Of a stretch of DNA of 13,471 bases, positions 11,724 through 13,471 are shown in pieces. The first letter of the stretch is position 1; the number at the start of each line of letters is the position of its first letter. The stretch is from an uncultured Pelagibacteraceae bacterium (GTDB lineage: Bacteria; Pseudomonadota; Alphaproteobacteria; Pelagibacterales; Pelagibacteraceae): assembly GCA_902608305.1 (NCBI GenBank), contig CACLNK010000026.1:1-13471 (forward strand), in the 5' to 3' direction. Below the pieces are notes generated by a model. That model did no database searches and was not told the DNA's origin. It saw only the letters and a program-made list of their open reading frames with translations. The position numbers were made by a program, and so were the translations under genes.

Positions 11724-13052
11724 ATGACAAAAACAACAAAAAATCCGGAAACCATCGCATTACATGGTGGTGATTATAGAAGTGATCCAGCAACAACTGC
11801 TGTAGCTGTTCCAGTTTATAGAACAACATCTTATCAGTTCAACAATACTGAACATGCTGCAAACCTATTTGCATTAAAAGAGTTTGGAAATATTTATACT
11901 AGAATAATGAATCCAACTAACGATGTATTAGAAAAAAGAGTAGCTGCCTTAGAAGGCGGTTTAGCTTGTGTTACAGTTGGATCTGGTCAAGCTGCTTCTA
12001 CTTTTGCTATAGTAAATGTCTGCCAATCAGGAGATAATTTTATCAGTTCTACAGATCTTTATGGTGGTACAGTAAATTTATTTACACATACTTTAAAAAA
12101 ACTTGGTATTGAAGTTAGATATGCTGACCCTTCTGATCCAAAAAACTTTGAAAAACTTATTGATGATAAAACTAGAGCTTTTTATGCTGAAACTCTACCA
12201 AATCCTTATTTAAGAGTTTTTCCTATTAAAGAAGTTTCTGATATTGGAAGAAAACATAATATACCATTAATAATGGATAACACAGCTTCACCAGTAATTT
12301 GTAAACCAATTGAACATGGTGCCGCTGTAGTAGTTCATTCTCTTACAAAATATATTGGTGGTCATGGTACTGTTATTGGAGGATGTTTAGTTGATGGAGG
12401 AAATTTTGATTGGACTGCTGATAAAAAAAGACAACCTCTTTTTAATGAACCTGATGCAAGTTATGGTGGTGCCGTATGGGGAGAAGTAGTACCTCAATTA
12501 ACTGGTGCAAATGTGGCTTTTGCTGTACGTGCAAGAGTAGTTCTTTTAAGGGATCTTGGTGCTCCATTAGCTCCTGATAATGCTTTTGGAATCATTCAAG
12601 GTTTGGAAACAGTTCCTTTAAGAATGAAACAACATTGTTCAAATGCTCAAAAAGTTGTTGATTTTTTAACTAAACACAAAAATGTAGAAAGAGTTATTTA
12701 TCCCAATATACACAAAGGTGAAATTGGAGATAGAGCTAACAGATACTTTAAGGGTGGTAATGGTGGTTTAGTCGGAATTGAGGTTAAAGGTGGTGTCGAG
12801 GCTGGTAAAAAATTTATTGAAGCATTAAAAATGTTTTACCATGTTGCTAATATAGGTGATGCTAGAAGTTTAGCTATTCATCCAGCCACAACTACTCATA
12901 GCCAGCTGACTCAAGAAGAACTTTTAGCTGCAGGTGTAACTCCTGGATATGTTAGACTGTCAATTGGAATAGAACATGCTGATGACATTATAGCAGATTT
13001 AGATCAAGCTTTATCAGCTTCAGGTAAACCTAGTCTAAAAGCTGTAAGTTAG
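11724..13052 (+). CDS. metY: O-acetylhomoserine sulfhydrylase
   Basis: This is a PLP-dependent enzyme of the Cys/Met metabolism family. It converts O-acetylhomoserine plus sulfide to homocysteine, or with methanethiol directly to methionine. Numbered from this start (442 residues), the PLP lysine is Lys209 in VVHSLTKYIGGHG. Other signatures are YTRIMNPTNDVLE (phosphate-binding Tyr and Arg), GSGQAAST, the cofactor-contacting Asp185 in MDNTAS, and a C-terminal TTHSQLTQEEL and VRLSIGIEH. The length (about 430-445) fits MetY, longer than MetB/MetC. An in-frame ATG at 11718 lies immediately beside the GGAG (11714-11717) and is too close for initiation; the ATG at 11724 has a 6-nt spacing. Expression is controlled by the SAM-II, terminator and SAM-V leader. 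Its 3' end overlaps ctaA by 23 bp. Confidence 0.96.
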   Translation: MTKTTKNPETIALHGGDYRSDPATTAVAVPVYRTTSYQFNNTEHAANLFALKEFGNIYTRIMNPTNDVLEKRVAALEGGLACVTVGSGQAASTFAIVNVCQSGDNFISSTDLYGGTVNLFTHTLKKLGIEVRYADPSDPKNFEKLIDDKTRAFYAETLPNPYLRVFPIKEVSDIGRKHNIPLIMDNTASPVICKPIEHGAAVVVHSLTKYIGGHGTVIGGCLVDGGNFDWTADKKRQPLFNEPDASYGGAVWGEVVPQLTGANVAFAVRARVVLLRDLGAPLAPDNAFGIIQGLETVPLRMKQHCSNAQKVVDFLTKHKNVERVIYPNIHKGEIGDRANRYFKGGNGGLVGIEVKGGVEAGKKFIEALKMFYHVANIGDARSLAIHPATTTHSQLTQEELLAAGVTPGYVRLSIGIEHADDIIADLDQALSASGKPSLKAVS

Positions 13053-13471
13053 TATTCAAATTCAAGTATACTAAGTAAACACTTGAGCAAACTAAAAATA
13101 TTGAACTTATTTGGTGCATAGATGAAATAATGATTTGTGCGCCAGATAAAAGAGTTATAATTCCCAACACAATTTGTATAATTAAAAAAAACCCAATTAT
13201 TTTAGTTGCTTTATATAAGGTTTGAAATTTATTTTTAAAAACCACAAATAATATTAATAAATAAAAAATAAGAATAAAATAAGCTATGTTTCTGTGCATA
13301 AATTGAACTAATGAAGGATCATTAAAAGCTTCCAAATCTAACAAATCAGCTATTGAACTATCATCAGGAAAATAACTAGCTCCCATTAATGGCCAAGAAT
13401 TATAAACTTTACCAGCGTCTATACCTGAAACAAAACCACCAATAGAAATTTGCAAAAAAATTAATATTAAA
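13030..13471 (-). CDS. ctaA: Heme A synthase, C-terminal part
   Basis: The reading frame enters from the right edge with no start in the window; the TTG at 13455 is an internal leucine (LILIFLQISIGG) and not a start. The 146 residues present match the C-terminal half of CtaA/COX15. They begin in a membrane helix leading to GGFVSGIDAGKVYNSWPLMG, the conserved loop. QFMHRNIAYFILIFY follows, with a heme-ligand-type histidine, then the helix KIIGFFLIIQIVLGIITLL. The last helix carries SSMHQISSIFL, with the second conserved histidine. The enzyme oxidises heme O to heme A for cytochrome aa3 oxidase in the inner membrane. The stop codon lies inside the metY coding sequence, so the two genes converge with a 23-bp overlap. 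Confidence 0.92.
   Translation of the reverse strand, partial: LILIFLQISIGGFVSGIDAGKVYNSWPLMGASYFPDDSSIADLLDLEAFNDPSLVQFMHRNIAYFILIFYLLILFVVFKNKFQTLYKATKIIGFFLIIQIVLGIITLLSGAQIIISSMHQISSIFLVCSSVYLVYLNLNTNLQLLD

Noticed and set aside
13453..13455. TTG at 13455 as the start of ctaA
   Set aside because: The frame continues upstream to the window edge with residues (LILIF) that fit the heme A synthase membrane helix, so the gene is cut by the edge.

Overview
The window looks like a chromosomal segment of a marine SAR11-type alphaproteobacterium (Candidatus Pelagibacter or a close relative). This is an inference from several things seen together: very AT-rich DNA, genes packed with 0 to 6 nt between them, few Shine-Dalgarno sequences, an NDUFS4-type accessory subunit of complex I (typical of Alphaproteobacteria), and a SAM-II plus SAM-V riboswitch pair in front of metY. 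No sequence search was run.

Left part (1-3609). A 5' portion of a zinc-ribbon membrane protein gene runs off the left edge on the minus strand. Divergent from it, a tRNA-Pro(UGG) gene is followed 6 nt later by a plus-strand run: complex I accessory subunit (NDUFS4-like), SbmA/BacA-family transporter, AEC-family carrier and EamA-family (DMT) transporter. The first three genes abut exactly, with TAA immediately followed by ATG. The run ends in about 450 bp of non-coding or decayed DNA (3610-4055).

Middle (4056-9357). A minus-strand pair encodes a single-domain O6-alkylguanine methyltransferase and a 54-residue membrane protein. It is divergent from a complete tyrosine recombinase gene (4576-5493). 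The intergenic gap carries a strong sigma70-like promoter and two perfect inverted repeats placed over the -10 element and the start-site region. The recombinase gene converges, 3 bp apart, on three minus-strand glycosyltransferase genes: GT11-like, GT2, and a bimodular GT4 plus CgeB-like protein. These look like an accessory surface-polysaccharide cassette.

Right part (9362-13471). The glycosyltransferase genes lie downstream of, and probably read through from, the housekeeping run rplM-rpsI-argC. A 57-residue lipoprotein gene overlaps argC by 4 nt and sits 4 nt from the first glycosyltransferase. Divergent from rplM is metY (O-acetylhomoserine sulfhydrylase). Its leader contains a SAM-II aptamer, an intrinsic terminator and a SAM-V pseudoknot that runs into the Shine-Dalgarno sequence, giving transcriptional plus translational feedback by S-adenosylmethionine. 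The 3' end of metY overlaps, tail to tail, the 3' end of a heme A synthase gene (ctaA/COX15) cut by the right edge.

Nothing here is a clear new defence or CRISPR-like system. The best leads are the recombinase with its palindromic control or core site beside a glycosyltransferase cassette, the tandem riboswitch leader, and the decayed spacer at 3610-4055.
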